From NCBI GenBank assembly GCA_963729215.1, contig CAVSND010000016.1, positions 415,258 to 479,257 on the forward strand: 64,000 nucleotides of DNA. Reading direction: 5' to 3'. Made by a program: the position numbers and the translations under genes. Below the pieces are notes generated by a model, which was given only the letters and a program-made list of their open reading frames with translations, had not been told where the DNA came from and searched no databases. Shown one piece after another: positions 29,690-37,464 of this stretch (positions are counted from its first letter, which is position 1; the number at the start of each line of letters is the position of its first letter). Source of the stretch: CAVQJU01 sp963729215 (GTDB taxonomy: Bacteria; Acidobacteriota; Vicinamibacteria; Vicinamibacterales; CAVVIG01).

Positions 29690-30550
29690 CTAGCGGCCGA
29701 CGCCCGAGTAGGTGGTGGATGTGTCGACGGCGAATTTTCGATAGCTCGAATACTCCGCGACACCCTGCCGGCGCAGCTGCTTCACGAGCATCACTCGCGC
29801 ACTGCCCGTCCAGGTCACTTTCGCCGGCAGCCAGGTCTCGTTGTCTACCTTGCGCCGCTGATAGGTGACGACTGCGCCTTTATGGACGCGCGCCAACAAT
29901 CCCCATCCGAACGACAGGTCGTCGATCGCTTCGATGTCCACGCGGACCAGTTCCGCGTCCGACTCGCTGATCCACGCGCGAGCCTTGAAGTGCACCATCA
30001 TCGCGCCGTCGTCTGTCAGCGGTTTGACTCCGGCTTTTGGCGTCAGCGTCGCCACGATGGTGTCGTGTCCCTCGAGAGACTCCCGTCCAACCATGTGCAT
30101 GTTGTAGATTCGGAACAGATCGTCCACGGCGGCACGATACCGCTCCCGCTGTCGCTCCAGCCGCTGTGAATCCTGGCGCCGTTCGGCATCTGACGCCGAT
30201 CTCTTGGCATACGCCTCGACCTTCTGCCGGCGCTCGCGATCCTGGCGCGCGAGCGTGTCAGGCGGAACGGGCTTGCCGTCTTCTTCGATGAGCCGGCGAT
30301 AGCGATCTTCCCCGGGCAGGCCCGGGTAGACTTCGAAGACCTTGACGGAGTCCACCTGCGCTCGTCCCGACGCATCCAACCGCTCCTCGGTGCGCCGCTC
30401 GATGAACATGTAGCCGCTCTGGCGATCTTCGTCGGTCGCCAGGCGGTTCTTGACGCGAACCGCAAAGGCATCGAAGTCCGGGAGCGGCCGATCCTGTCCG
30501 GCCGGACTCGCCATCGTGAGCGTCAGGAGGGCGAGAACCGCGAGGCGCAT
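29690..30550 (-). CDS. Exported hypothetical protein, LolA-like outline
   Basis: 286 residues with a short signal peptide (LAVLALLTLTMASPAG). A charged helical region (QDRERRQKVEAYAKRSASDA) follows, then a beta-rich C-terminal half with VATLTPKAGV, MMVHFKARAWISESDAELV, and YQRRKVDNETWLPAKVTWTG. The pattern of a half-barrel with alternating strands ending WLP recalls periplasmic outer-membrane lipoprotein-sorting-like proteins, but identity is too low to be sure. Confidence 0.55.
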   Translation of the reverse strand: MRLAVLALLTLTMASPAGQDRPLPDFDAFAVRVKNRLATDEDRQSGYMFIERRTEERLDASGRAQVDSVKVFEVYPGLPGEDRYRRLIEEDGKPVPPDTLARQDRERRQKVEAYAKRSASDAERRQDSQRLERQRERYRAAVDDLFRIYNMHMVGRESLEGHDTIVATLTPKAGVKPLTDDGAMMVHFKARAWISESDAELVRVDIEAIDDLSFGWGLLARVHKGAVVTYQRRKVDNETWLPAKVTWTGSARVMLVKQLRRQGVAEYSSYRKFAVDTSTTYSGVGR

Positions 30551-30647
30551 ACAGGAATTATGTCATCCCGTCGTGGCGGCCGGCTGACAACGCTGTTACG
30601 GACCAGTTACCAGGGCGTATGTCGAGACGGGAGAGGGGTCCGGGGCG

Positions 30648-31286
30648 TTAGTCGCCGCCGCTCCCCTTGAACTGGTCGTCTTCGTCCGCGAAGAGGACGT
30701 TGAAGCTGGTGAGCGAGCCGTAGCAACCGCTGACATAGCTCTGGAGCTTCACCTTGACGGTGTCCGGCAAGTCGGAGGCGTTGACCTGCTGCTCGAGCGT
30801 GCGAAGCCGGTTCCGCAGCATGACGACCTTGTGGAAGAACGTCTCGATGGGCCACGTCTTTTCCTGCAGGCCCGGGGCGCCCGGACGCAGCACGAGCGTG
30901 CCGCCGCGCCACTTGTCGGCGGGCACGACCGGCGTGATGCCGGTCTCCTCGCGGATGATCCGCCGCAGCAGTGCTTCGAGATCCGCAGGTGTTTCACTCC
31001 CAGACATGGTTGATGTCCTCTCGCGGTCGCTGACGATGGGAAACGGCGCCCGGTTCGAGGGCGCACGGCGGGAGTCTGGTGCCGTGGCGGTCGGAGCCGA
31101 TTGTCGTGACGATGCGCCAGCCGGGCCGCCGCGATAGTTGTGCTCGCTGTGGCAATACCCGCACACGACGCGAAGAGGCGCCCCGTCAGCGTCGACCACG
31201 ATCACGGTGTGCAATCGGTCGGCTTTACACGCGCGGCAAACGTCTTCGAGAGATTCGCCGGCCCGGTAGGTGCGGGTCAATGACAT
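30648..31286 (-). CDS. Zinc-ribbon protein fused to a helical C-terminal domain
   Basis: 212 residues. Residues 1-55 hold a ribbon: CRACKADRLHTVIV, then VCGYCHSEHNYRGG. After a Ser/Ala/Pro linker, residue 94 onward (MSGSETPADLEALLRRIIRE) looks like a second complete protein: ADKWRGGTLVLRPG, IETFFHKVVMLRNRLRTLEQQV, and FNVLFADEDDQFKG. An ATG with GAGAGG upstream lies at 31007, so the C-terminal part (30648-31007) may be translated separately as well. Function is unknown; ribbon and partner appear together in Acidobacteriota. Confidence 0.6.
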   Translation of the reverse strand: MSLTRTYRAGESLEDVCRACKADRLHTVIVVDADGAPLRVVCGYCHSEHNYRGGPAGASSRQSAPTATAPDSRRAPSNRAPFPIVSDRERTSTMSGSETPADLEALLRRIIREETGITPVVPADKWRGGTLVLRPGAPGLQEKTWPIETFFHKVVMLRNRLRTLEQQVNASDLPDTVKVKLQSYVSGCYGSLTSFNVLFADEDDQFKGSGGD

Positions 31287-31323
31287 GCGCGGCTATGATC
31301 GCACGATACACCACGCGCGATAT

Positions 31324-31914
31324 TTACCTCGGCGACGGCGATGGTGCTGTCCCCGTCGGCACCGGCCTGGTGCCATTCGGCGCACGAGAGTGGGTGCGGG
31401 TCTTGAAGCGCCATCCTTCGGGCGTTTTCACGTAGACATCCTCGTAATTTCCCATTCGCGTAATGAGGTTCGGATCGCGGCCACCAAGCTCGATCATGTA
31501 CGAGTTGCCGGTGGCCCCTTCCGGTGTCGGCGTGATCACGAGGTTCAGAATCAGGTGGCTCACGCTGCCGTTGAATCTCGGGCTCGAGCAGGGCGAACCG
31601 GTGACGTTGAGCCCCGAGGAGATTTCGCGGAGCTTTTCGCGGCCTTGCCACTTCGCACCGCCAGCGTCGATCGCCGCCTGGGTCCACATGTCGATGAACA
31701 CGCCGTCGGGCGTGTACAGACGCGCGTACTCATACCCATCGTCCGCGCACGTGTCGATGGCGTGGGAATATCGGGCGCTCAACTCCTGGATTTGCGCGTA
31801 GTCCGTGCCGCTCAGCACGATGGGCCGGTTCTTCTTGCTCTGCGCGTGGGTGACGGCGAGCGTCGCGAAGCATAGGCCGGCCATTGCGACCACAGGCGCA
31901 ATCCATTTCAACAT
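31324..31914 (-). CDS. Exported SnoaL/NTF2-like protein
   Basis: 196 residues from ATG 31914 (AAGGAG upstream), signal peptide VVAMAGLCFATLAVTHAQ. The NTF2-like fold is suggested by DYAQIQELSARYSHAIDTC, YARLYTPDGVFIDM, GREKLREI, RFNGSVSHLILNLVITPTPEGA and YEDVYVKTPEGWRFKTRTHS. These proteins form small cone-shaped pockets; the ligand is unknown. Confidence 0.8.
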   Translation of the reverse strand: MLKWIAPVVAMAGLCFATLAVTHAQSKKNRPIVLSGTDYAQIQELSARYSHAIDTCADDGYEYARLYTPDGVFIDMWTQAAIDAGGAKWQGREKLREISSGLNVTGSPCSSPRFNGSVSHLILNLVITPTPEGATGNSYMIELGGRDPNLITRMGNYEDVYVKTPEGWRFKTRTHSRAPNGTRPVPTGTAPSPSPR

Positions 31915-31932
31915 GCTCGCTCCTTCTCGCGT

Positions 31933-32752
31933 TCAAGCGGAGTGAACTCTGCGCGAAGTCAGCTGGCGTGGCACACGACCTTTCACCGCGTTGGCCCGGG
32001 CACTATAGGTGATACGGCCACCAGCATCTGCCGGCAGGCGCACGCGCATGCGCGCTTTGAGAACCGCCAGATGTTCGGACGCCATCGCCGCCAGCGTCGT
32101 GCCGGCGCTCGGAGCGCCGAGGATGGTCGTCCAGTAGTCGTCGAAATCCGCGAACGTTCGTTGCACCGTGATTTCCCGCGTGTCGACGGCGTCCAGGTCC
32201 GCACCAACCCACAGGTCCCGCATGGCGCCGAGTCGGGACGCCTCCGGGTTCGGCGGTGCCGGAACCATGAGGCCCAGCCCGCGCATTTCAACCTGCAAGG
32301 CGTCGTAGGGAAAACCACCGCCGGGCATGTCCCACGCGTACGCGGTGACGGTGCCGCCGGGGCGGACCACGCGTGCCATTTCGGCGACGCCCGCGGCCGG
32401 GTCGGGAACAAAGAAGATCACCAGCGGCATGACCGCTGCGTCGAACGTATCGTCGGGGAAAGGCAGCGCCATCGCATCGCCCTGGCGAAACTCTGCGGCC
32501 CGCGACGCGAGCCGGGTGCGGGCATACGCAAGCTGCGCCTCCGACGGGTCGATCCCGTGAATCGACGCTGGCGCACAGCGCTCGACGAGCATTCTCGGTA
32601 AAGGCGCCGTTGCCGCAGCCAACGTCGAGCCATCGCAAGCCTGACTTCGGAGCAAGCCAGTCGAGGAATGTTTCACCAGCCAGCTGGCTCCACTTGCCCA
32701 TATATCGTTCGTAGGCAACGCCATCGTCGAAGCGGATCTGATTGGTCACCAT
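31933..32752 (-). CDS. Class I SAM-dependent methyltransferase, one frameshift
   Basis: About 272 residues from ATG 32752 (GGAAGGA upstream). The N-terminal frame gives MVTNQIRFDDGVAYERYMG and motif I LRWLDVGCGNGAFTE. Near 32597 the frame changes and continues MLVERCAPASIHGIDPSEAQ, GDAMALPFPDDTFDAAV and MARVVRPGGTVTAYAWDM. This is a methyltransferase type-11 domain, close to UbiE/PMT-type small-molecule enzymes. The break is one base in a well-conserved region and is probably an error. Confidence 0.78.
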
Positions 32753-32906
32753 TGGTGTTCCTTCCGGCCACGGGCGGGCTGTGAGTCGTGGCTGACGTTA
32801 TAGTTTATCGAGGACGCGGACCGTGCCCGTGGGAGCGGGGTCGCGGACTGTTTTTGACGAGCTGACTGACGTGGGACTGGGTTTGGGGCGGGTGTGGAGT
32901 CGTCCG

Positions 32907-33419
32907 TCAGAAACCGAGCGCGCGCCGAACGGAGTTCACTCCGCTGCTGGCCGCGCGTTCGATCGTCGAGGACGGCGAAGACCCCGCACGAAGGCTCGCT
33001 CTGACTTCTACCGTCTGCCGCGGCAGCACCTGCACGCGGCGCACTTCAGCCGCATAGCCCGGAAGGCTGACCCGCACGACGTAGACACCCTCCGTCAGCT
33101 GCTGCGTGACGCGGCCTGTAGAGTCAGGCGTTCGCGTCGCAACAATCGCGTTCTGAGTTGTGAGGACTTCAATCGTCGCATCGGCGAGGCTCTGGCGAGA
33201 ACCCGCAGCCTGCACGATAGTCACAAGGTCCCCTGTATTCGCCGGACGAACGAACTGCACCAGGGAGAACCCGGCGCCGGCGATCGACGCGATCCCTGCC
33301 ACTGTGCCGACGACGGTGTGAAAGCGTGAGAGCGAGAGGCCGAGCGCCAGGCGTTTGCATGCCGCCCCGGCAGATTTCAGGGGCGAAGGCGCCGGCGGCT
33401 TGAGGGTGTCGTCAGCCAT
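32907..33419 (-). CDS. Membrane-anchored carboxypeptidase-regulatory-like protein
   Basis: 170 residues. A basic N-terminus is followed by a single membrane helix (FHTVVGTVAGIASIAGAGFSL, residues 33-55). The periplasmic part is a small beta sandwich of the carboxypeptidase regulatory/CarboxypepD_reg type: DATIEVLTTQNAIVATRTPDS, GRVTQQLTEGVYVVRVSLPGY. These domains bind surface ligands or act as stalks. Confidence 0.6.
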   Translation of the reverse strand: MADDTLKPPAPSPLKSAGAACKRLALGLSLSRFHTVVGTVAGIASIAGAGFSLVQFVRPANTGDLVTIVQAAGSRQSLADATIEVLTTQNAIVATRTPDSTGRVTQQLTEGVYVVRVSLPGYAAEVRRVQVLPRQTVEVRASLRAGSSPSSTIERAASSGVNSVRRALGF

Positions 33420-33594
33420 CGATGTGGTGTACCGCGTCTGGCGTACGGACGCGTGAGCATGAGCGGTGCAACATTCGGACCAGCGCGCACCGCCTGGTAA
33501 CAGCCCACAAATGTGGCGTTTAGCTGGCGCCGCCCTGATAGGGCCGTGCGCGGGCGATGTCTATTTCGCAATCGGCCCGTCAAGAATCGCGCGT

Positions 33595-33984
33595 CTAGCG
33601 TGGGACCATTGAAAGATACGTCGTCCCTGTGGATGTCGTGATCGTCTCCAGGGCGGCGTGTCGCGTACCGTCCTTGGCGAGCAGGACTTCCATGCTGACG
33701 CTGTCGCCGGCTTTCACGAAGTCCTCGGTCAGTCCATGGCTCCGCATCCCCTGCGGATTCACTGTTTCCACATCCCAGCTGGTGGTGCTGCCATCGGCGT
33801 TTTTCACATCCAGGTGAAAGATGATGTGTGGAAACTGCCAGTCGACCTGCGTGACGACCCCCGTGAGCGTTACCGTCTTCGTCGCGTCGTAGACTGCGGC
33901 GACCGTGTGATGCGCACTGATCGGCGTCGTCGCCGACACTGTCAGCGCGAGTGCGACGACTGCTCCGGAGACTCGAATGTTCAT
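33595..33984 (-). CDS. DUF6152 family exported protein
   Basis: 129 residues with signal peptide ending ISAHH. The mature protein matches the DUF6152 pattern: HHTVAAVYDATKTVTLTGVV, then QVDWQFPHIIFHLDVKNADG, TSWDVETVNPQGMRSHGL, and a C-terminal AALETITTSTGTTYLS. Function is unknown; it is common in Acidobacteriota and Proteobacteria, and the leading His pair suggests metal or heme contact. Confidence 0.82.
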   Translation of the reverse strand: MNIRVSGAVVALALTVSATTPISAHHTVAAVYDATKTVTLTGVVTQVDWQFPHIIFHLDVKNADGSTTSWDVETVNPQGMRSHGLTEDFVKAGDSVSMEVLLAKDGTRHAALETITTSTGTTYLSMVPR

Positions 33985-34190
33985 CGCACCCCCCGTGCGA
34001 TCATAGCTGTCGCCTCTGCTTGTGTTGAGTTAAGAAAGCATGAGCGTGCTCCTTGGGTTGCGTGCGAGGGCCTGTGCTGTATTGCACTACTCCAGTGTTT
34101 GGGGTGTGCCAGAGTGGCGGCGGCTGGGCCATCCAGGTTCCAGACTGTCGGAATCTAGAACTCGACGGCACACAGAAAGATCAGGAAACG

Positions 34191-34673
34191 ATGAAAACAC
34201 TCATGCGGCGGATGTATCTCGTCCCGTCGGTCGCGGTCGCGCTGGCTGTTTGTGTCCTCGGCGGCACAGCGTCCGCTCAGACGGCTGGCAGCTGGAAACT
34301 CAACATCGCCAAATCGCAGTACATCCAAGGCCAGGCGCCCAAGAGCACGACGCTCGTGTATGAGGTGGCAGGCGAAGGCATCAAGGTCACGGTGGACCAG
34401 ATGCCGTTTGACGGCCCGGCGATCCACTACGCCTACACGGCAAACTACGACGGGAAGGATGTCCCTGTCGCAGGGAACCCGAACGCCGACATGGCCGCTC
34501 GCACGCGGGTAAATGCCACGACGACGAGCTTGGTCAACAAGAAGGGTGGACAGATCCTTTCCACCATGACCCTTGCTGACTCCGCCGATGGGAAGACGCT
34601 GACGATCACCACCACCGGCAAGGATGCCACGGGGAGCAAGATCGATAGCGTCGCGGTCTACGACAAGCAGTAA
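34191..34673 (+). CDS. Small exported beta-barrel-like protein
   Basis: 160 residues from ATG 34191. Signal peptide ending TASAQ. Mature start GSWKLNIAKSQYIQGQAPK, a common opening of a family of lipocalin-like exported proteins in Acidobacteriota, then IKVTVDQMPFDGPAIHYAYTA, TTSLVNKKGGQILSTMTL and DGKTLTITTTGKDA. Function unknown. A strong terminator follows. Confidence 0.65.
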   Translation: MKTLMRRMYLVPSVAVALAVCVLGGTASAQTAGSWKLNIAKSQYIQGQAPKSTTLVYEVAGEGIKVTVDQMPFDGPAIHYAYTANYDGKDVPVAGNPNADMAARTRVNATTTSLVNKKGGQILSTMTLADSADGKTLTITTTGKDATGSKIDSVAVYDKQ

Positions 34674-34681
34674 ACAGCTCA

Positions 34682-34712
34682 TGGGGCTGGGTGCGACTCG
34701 CACCCAGCCCCA
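34682..34712 (+). terminator. Rho-independent terminator
   Basis: TGGGGCTGGGTGCGA pairs with its exact complement across an overlapping one-base loop, giving a 15-bp stem. T-rich sequence (CTGCGTCTGTTTCC) follows. It lies 8 bases past the stop of the 34.2 kb gene. Confidence 0.8.
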
Positions 34713-34851
34713 TCTGCGTCTGTTTCCATTTGTCGTGGCTATCGCGCGGCGAAAAGAGTAAGGTCGGGTTACGGCTTTCCTGAATCTGCTGCCTGATTCT
34801 CGCCTGCGCCAGGCCCGTCTCGCATCAGGCTTCATCAAACACCGGCAGGAC

Positions 34852-35073
34852 ATGAAACAGCCACTCCAGACGCGACGTGTCAAAGAAGCGCTCGCACGCG
34901 TCCGGAGTCTGTTCAAGGACCCCGACGCGAAACTGACGACCGCAGCCGCTTCGCAGATGGCAGGCCTGGACAGTCTGGTGTGCGGCAAGCTATTGCGGAG
35001 CCTCGTCGACGCGGGCTTTCTCGAGCAGCGCCTTCAGGGCGTGTTCGTCCGCAGTCCGTCGAAGTCACGCTGA
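34852..35073 (+). CDS. Small winged-helix-like protein
   Basis: 73 residues. The sequence RVKEALARVRSLFKDPDAKLT, AAASQMAGLDSLVCGKLLRSLVDAGFLEQRLQGVFVRSP reads as a helix-turn-helix with a recognition helix (AGLDSLVCGKLLRSLV) and a beta wing (LEQRLQGVFV). It is likely a DNA-binding or degenerate transcription factor domain. It precedes the ErpA run by 40 bases. Confidence 0.55.
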   Translation: MKQPLQTRRVKEALARVRSLFKDPDAKLTTAAASQMAGLDSLVCGKLLRSLVDAGFLEQRLQGVFVRSPSKSR

Positions 35074-35113
35074 CCGATCACGGCCGCAAACATCGTTAGA
35101 GAGGAGCCTCATC

Positions 35114-35305
35114 ATGAGTGGAAGTCTGCACCCCACGGAGATCCATAAACGTCAGCACCGCAAAGAGAAGCGCGACAAGTTGCGCGCGCAGCTGGCGATG
35201 GCGGCGCCGGCCGGGCGCGCCGCGATCGAAGCGAAGCTGCTGAAAACATATGTACTCGGTTCGGAGCCGCAGCCGGCGCCGCGAGTGGAGACACCGGGAT
35301 CATGA
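35114..35305 (+). CDS. Small basic protein coupled to erpA
   Basis: 63 residues with a highly basic helix (EIHKRQHRKEKRDKLRAQLA). It resembles short 'DUF6800-type' proteins in style, though I would not assign it firmly. GAGAGGAG precedes the ATG. Its TGA overlaps the ATG of erpA (ATGA), so it is translationally coupled to it. Confidence 0.5.
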   Translation: MSGSLHPTEIHKRQHRKEKRDKLRAQLAMAAPAGRAAIEAKLLKTYVLGSEPQPAPRVETPGS

Positions 35306-35631
35306 TCAACGTATCCGAAACGGCGGCGTCGAAAATCACCGAACTGCTGATCGAAGAGCAGAAGGCCGGCGGCGGCTTGCGGGTGTTCGTGCAGGGTGGC
35401 GGCTGCTCGGGATTCCAGTACGGCATGATGATCGAAGAGAACGGGCAGGGCGCGGCCGATCAGGTCTTCGAGTCGCACGGTGTGAAGTTGTTCGTGGACC
35501 CGATCAGTATCCAGTATCTGAAGAACGCCGAGGTCGATTTTGTCGACACGGTCACGGGCGGCGGGTTCACGATCAAGAACCCCAACGCCAAGTCGACCTG
35601 CGGCTGCGGGTCGTCATTCTCGACCGAGTAA
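35302..35631 (+). CDS. erpA: A-type iron-sulfur carrier, ErpA/IscA family
   Basis: 109 residues, usual length. The HesB/IscA signature is complete: C35 in QGGGCSGFQYGM and the CGC pair C100/C102 near the C-terminus, the three Cys that hold the cluster. INVSETAASKITELL opens the fold. It delivers Fe-S clusters to apoproteins. No isc/suf genes are near. It is in a coupled run with the basic mini-protein before it and a hypothetical after it. Confidence 0.9.
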   Translation: MINVSETAASKITELLIEEQKAGGGLRVFVQGGGCSGFQYGMMIEENGQGAADQVFESHGVKLFVDPISIQYLKNAEVDFVDTVTGGGFTIKNPNAKSTCGCGSSFSTE

Positions 35632-35635
35632 GCGC

Positions 35636-35986
35636 TTGATCACGCTCGACACAGACGATCTCGACGACCGTCAATCGCGATTGCTTGATGTGCTCTGTGA
35701 GGAATTCGATGAGGCGCCGCTTCTCGATGCCGCGAATGGCCCCGGCCTTTATCACCGGCTTCGCACGCACCTCACCGCGGCAGGGGCCACAGACGGCGAT
35801 TTCGAGTTCCTGACGGGGGAGTTGGCTCGCCGCATAATCGAATCGGACAACCCGTTCACGCCGGGGCAGAAAACCGCGCAGTTGAAGTTGATTTCAGAGA
35901 TGTTCGCCCTGCGGGATTTTCATCTGGTCGTCGACCGTGGCGCTCTTGTGAGCCTCGTTTTCGCCGATCGGCCGACCGTGCACTAG
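35636..35986 (+). CDS. Hypothetical cytosolic protein downstream of erpA
   Basis: 116 residues if TTG 35636 is the start; no ATG or GTG lies closer to the erpA stop in this frame. Acidic start (LDTDDLDDRQSRLLDVLCEEF), then LTGELARRIIESDNPFTPGQK and LKLISEMFALRDFHLVVDRG. I do not recognise it. It starts 4 bases past erpA and ends 20 bases before the converging half-SecY gene. Confidence 0.5.
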   Translation: MITLDTDDLDDRQSRLLDVLCEEFDEAPLLDAANGPGLYHRLRTHLTAAGATDGDFEFLTGELARRIIESDNPFTPGQKTAQLKLISEMFALRDFHLVVDRGALVSLVFADRPTVH

Positions 35987-36005
35987 TGCCGCTGGCTGTT
36001 GGCCT

Positions 36006-36836
36006 TCAGCCAAGCCCTGCCGGGGCAATTGCGCGGCGATACCCGCGCGAAACGACGGCAACAATCGCAATCTGCAGGGCCGTGTATGTCAGCGCGGCAA
36101 ACGGATCCACGCCTGTCCCAGCGGCGCGAGACAACCCCGCGACGATTCCAGCGAAAAACACGAGGAACATGCCGTTGCCGATCTGACGCCTGGAGATCTG
36201 ATCGCTGATGAGCATGAGACTTGTCGTACCGGCCGTGATCGTGAGGAGCGTCGTGATTCTGAACGTCCATCCGGGGTTGGCGACGATTCTCAAGCCTTCG
36301 TTGATCGCGGACGAGCGTTCCAGAAACAGAGCAACCCCGATGGCCTGAGCCGCGCACAGAAGAATCGCCACGCACCATGTGACGGCGACGACAGGTACGT
36401 CCCGTCGTCTTCTCGCGTTGCGGTTCAGAAACCGCCAGATGAGAGCAAACGCCTGCACGATGAGCGAGGCACTGACGTAGGGCATGATGCCGAGCGCAAA
36501 GACAGTGACTCCCAGGAAAAGCTGACCTCCCGTGAGAAGGCTGAGCGGACCGAACGGCCTGCCGGCGGCCCTGGCCGAGAGGAGTGTCAGTGTGTCGGCG
36601 CGGGCGCCCGGGACGGAGAACCAACTGCCGATGAGAAAGAGAGCGACGATGCCAAGAACCAGCAGGGCCTCTCGCGAAAGGTTCAAGGCAACGGCCGTCA
36701 GCACCTGCCTCCAATACCAGACGTCGGAACGTCGCCGACAATGCTCCTCGAAGAGGTCGCCGACAAGGGCGTCGTTCCCGCGGGCGGCATGCTTCAGGAG
36801 CCAGGTTGCGAGCGCGGGTGGCCGTGTTGCGGTCAT
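36006..36836 (-). CDS. Permease-prefix domain fused to the N-terminal half of SecY
   Basis: 276 residues from ATG 36836, which overlaps the padR stop (ATGA) and has GAAGGAGG upstream. Residues ~5-46 (LATWLLKHAARGNDALVGDL, then YWRQVLTAV) match the short helical 'permease prefix domain 2' found in front of Acidobacteriota orphan ABC permeases. From ~55 the protein follows SecY step by step: TM1 with IGSWFSVPG, then LTGGQLFL and FALGIMPYVSASLIVQ (112-128, SecY TM2/plug region), TM3 150-171, VANPGWTF at 185-192, SDQISRRQIGNGMFLVFFAG (211-230, SecY TM4), TM5 to ~262, and RGYRRAI at 264-270, equivalent to the SecY loop after TM5. It then stops. TM6-TM10, with the lateral-gate TM7, are absent, and no other frame downstream supplies them. 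It is not the housekeeping SecY. Possibly a membrane insertase-like or signalling protein, or a half-channel that dimerises. Confidence 0.75.
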   Translation of the reverse strand: MTATRPPALATWLLKHAARGNDALVGDLFEEHCRRRSDVWYWRQVLTAVALNLSREALLVLGIVALFLIGSWFSVPGARADTLTLLSARAAGRPFGPLSLLTGGQLFLGVTVFALGIMPYVSASLIVQAFALIWRFLNRNARRRRDVPVVAVTWCVAILLCAAQAIGVALFLERSSAINEGLRIVANPGWTFRITTLLTITAGTTSLMLISDQISRRQIGNGMFLVFFAGIVAGLSRAAGTGVDPFAALTYTALQIAIVAVVSRGYRRAIAPAGLG

Positions 36837-37168
36837 GCCGGACCTCCTTCGAGCTTCGGGATACCCGTCCACAGAGACGTGAACACGCGTTGTGCGTCGC
36901 GAACCTCGCGAAGGCCCCTGGCCGTGACGCGAAAATACTTCTTTGCCCGGCCGCCGCGTTCGGCGGTTGGTTCACCCAATCGGGACGAGACGAGTCCCTT
37001 CTTCTCCAGGCGCGTCAGCGTGGCATACAACGTGGCGAGCGCGACGACCCGGCCGCTTGTCTCTTCGATTTCTCTCGATATCGGCACGCCATAGGCGGCA
37101 TCACCCAGCCTCATGAGCGCCAGGAGAATCATCAGGTCGAATGCGCCGAGGTTCGATCGGCTCCCCAT
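36833..37168 (-). CDS. PadR family transcriptional regulator
   Basis: 111 residues, the short PadR form. Winged-helix features: GAFDLMILLALMRLGDAAYG, VPISREIEETSGRVVALATLYATLTRLEKKGLV with the recognition helix, and RAKKYFRVTARGLREVRDA as the wing and the dimer helix. PadR proteins repress the gene next to them until a ligand binds. In Acidobacteriota this arrangement usually precedes permease-prefix proteins, and here it precedes the half-SecY gene with a 4-base overlap, so it probably controls it. Confidence 0.9.
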   Translation of the reverse strand: MGSRSNLGAFDLMILLALMRLGDAAYGVPISREIEETSGRVVALATLYATLTRLEKKGLVSSRLGEPTAERGGRAKKYFRVTARGLREVRDAQRVFTSLWTGIPKLEGGPA

Positions 37169-37464
37169 TTCTTACAACATATAGAATAAATCGCGCTGAT
37201 GCAAGGTATGCGGCTCAGACGACACGTCGCAGAACGTTGTCCTGTTTAACGGCAGACGGGCCTCGCCGAGAATCTCAGCTCTGCATGTAAGCACCGGAAT
37301 CGTGCGTGTTTCGGCAGTTCGTCCTGGCGGAGATTAAGGTTGCCCGGCCGGATCCCTTTATATTTGTATAGTTTGCCGACATTCCGGGCGATCGATGCCT
37401 TAGACTCTACAGTTCGGGCCCATTTTCCCGATTCAGCGGCCTTCACAGTTTATTTGAGGTCACG
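37169..37464. promoter_or_regulatory. Divergent promoter region between padR and the metzincin gene
   Basis: About 300 bases with lower GC than the surroundings (TTTATATTTGTATAGTTTGC around 37357; TACAACATATAGAATAAAT just before padR). It must hold both divergent promoters and probably the PadR operator. I see no reading frame with coding character. Confidence 0.35.

Noticed and set aside
35983..36975. A 330-codon minus-strand frame over the half-SecY gene
   Set aside because: Out-of-frame shadow of padR and half-SecY. I also looked there for SecY TM6-TM10 and found none.
37169..37464. Riboswitch upstream of the metzincin gene
   Set aside because: No known aptamer core could be matched by eye; the region only looks like a divergent promoter.
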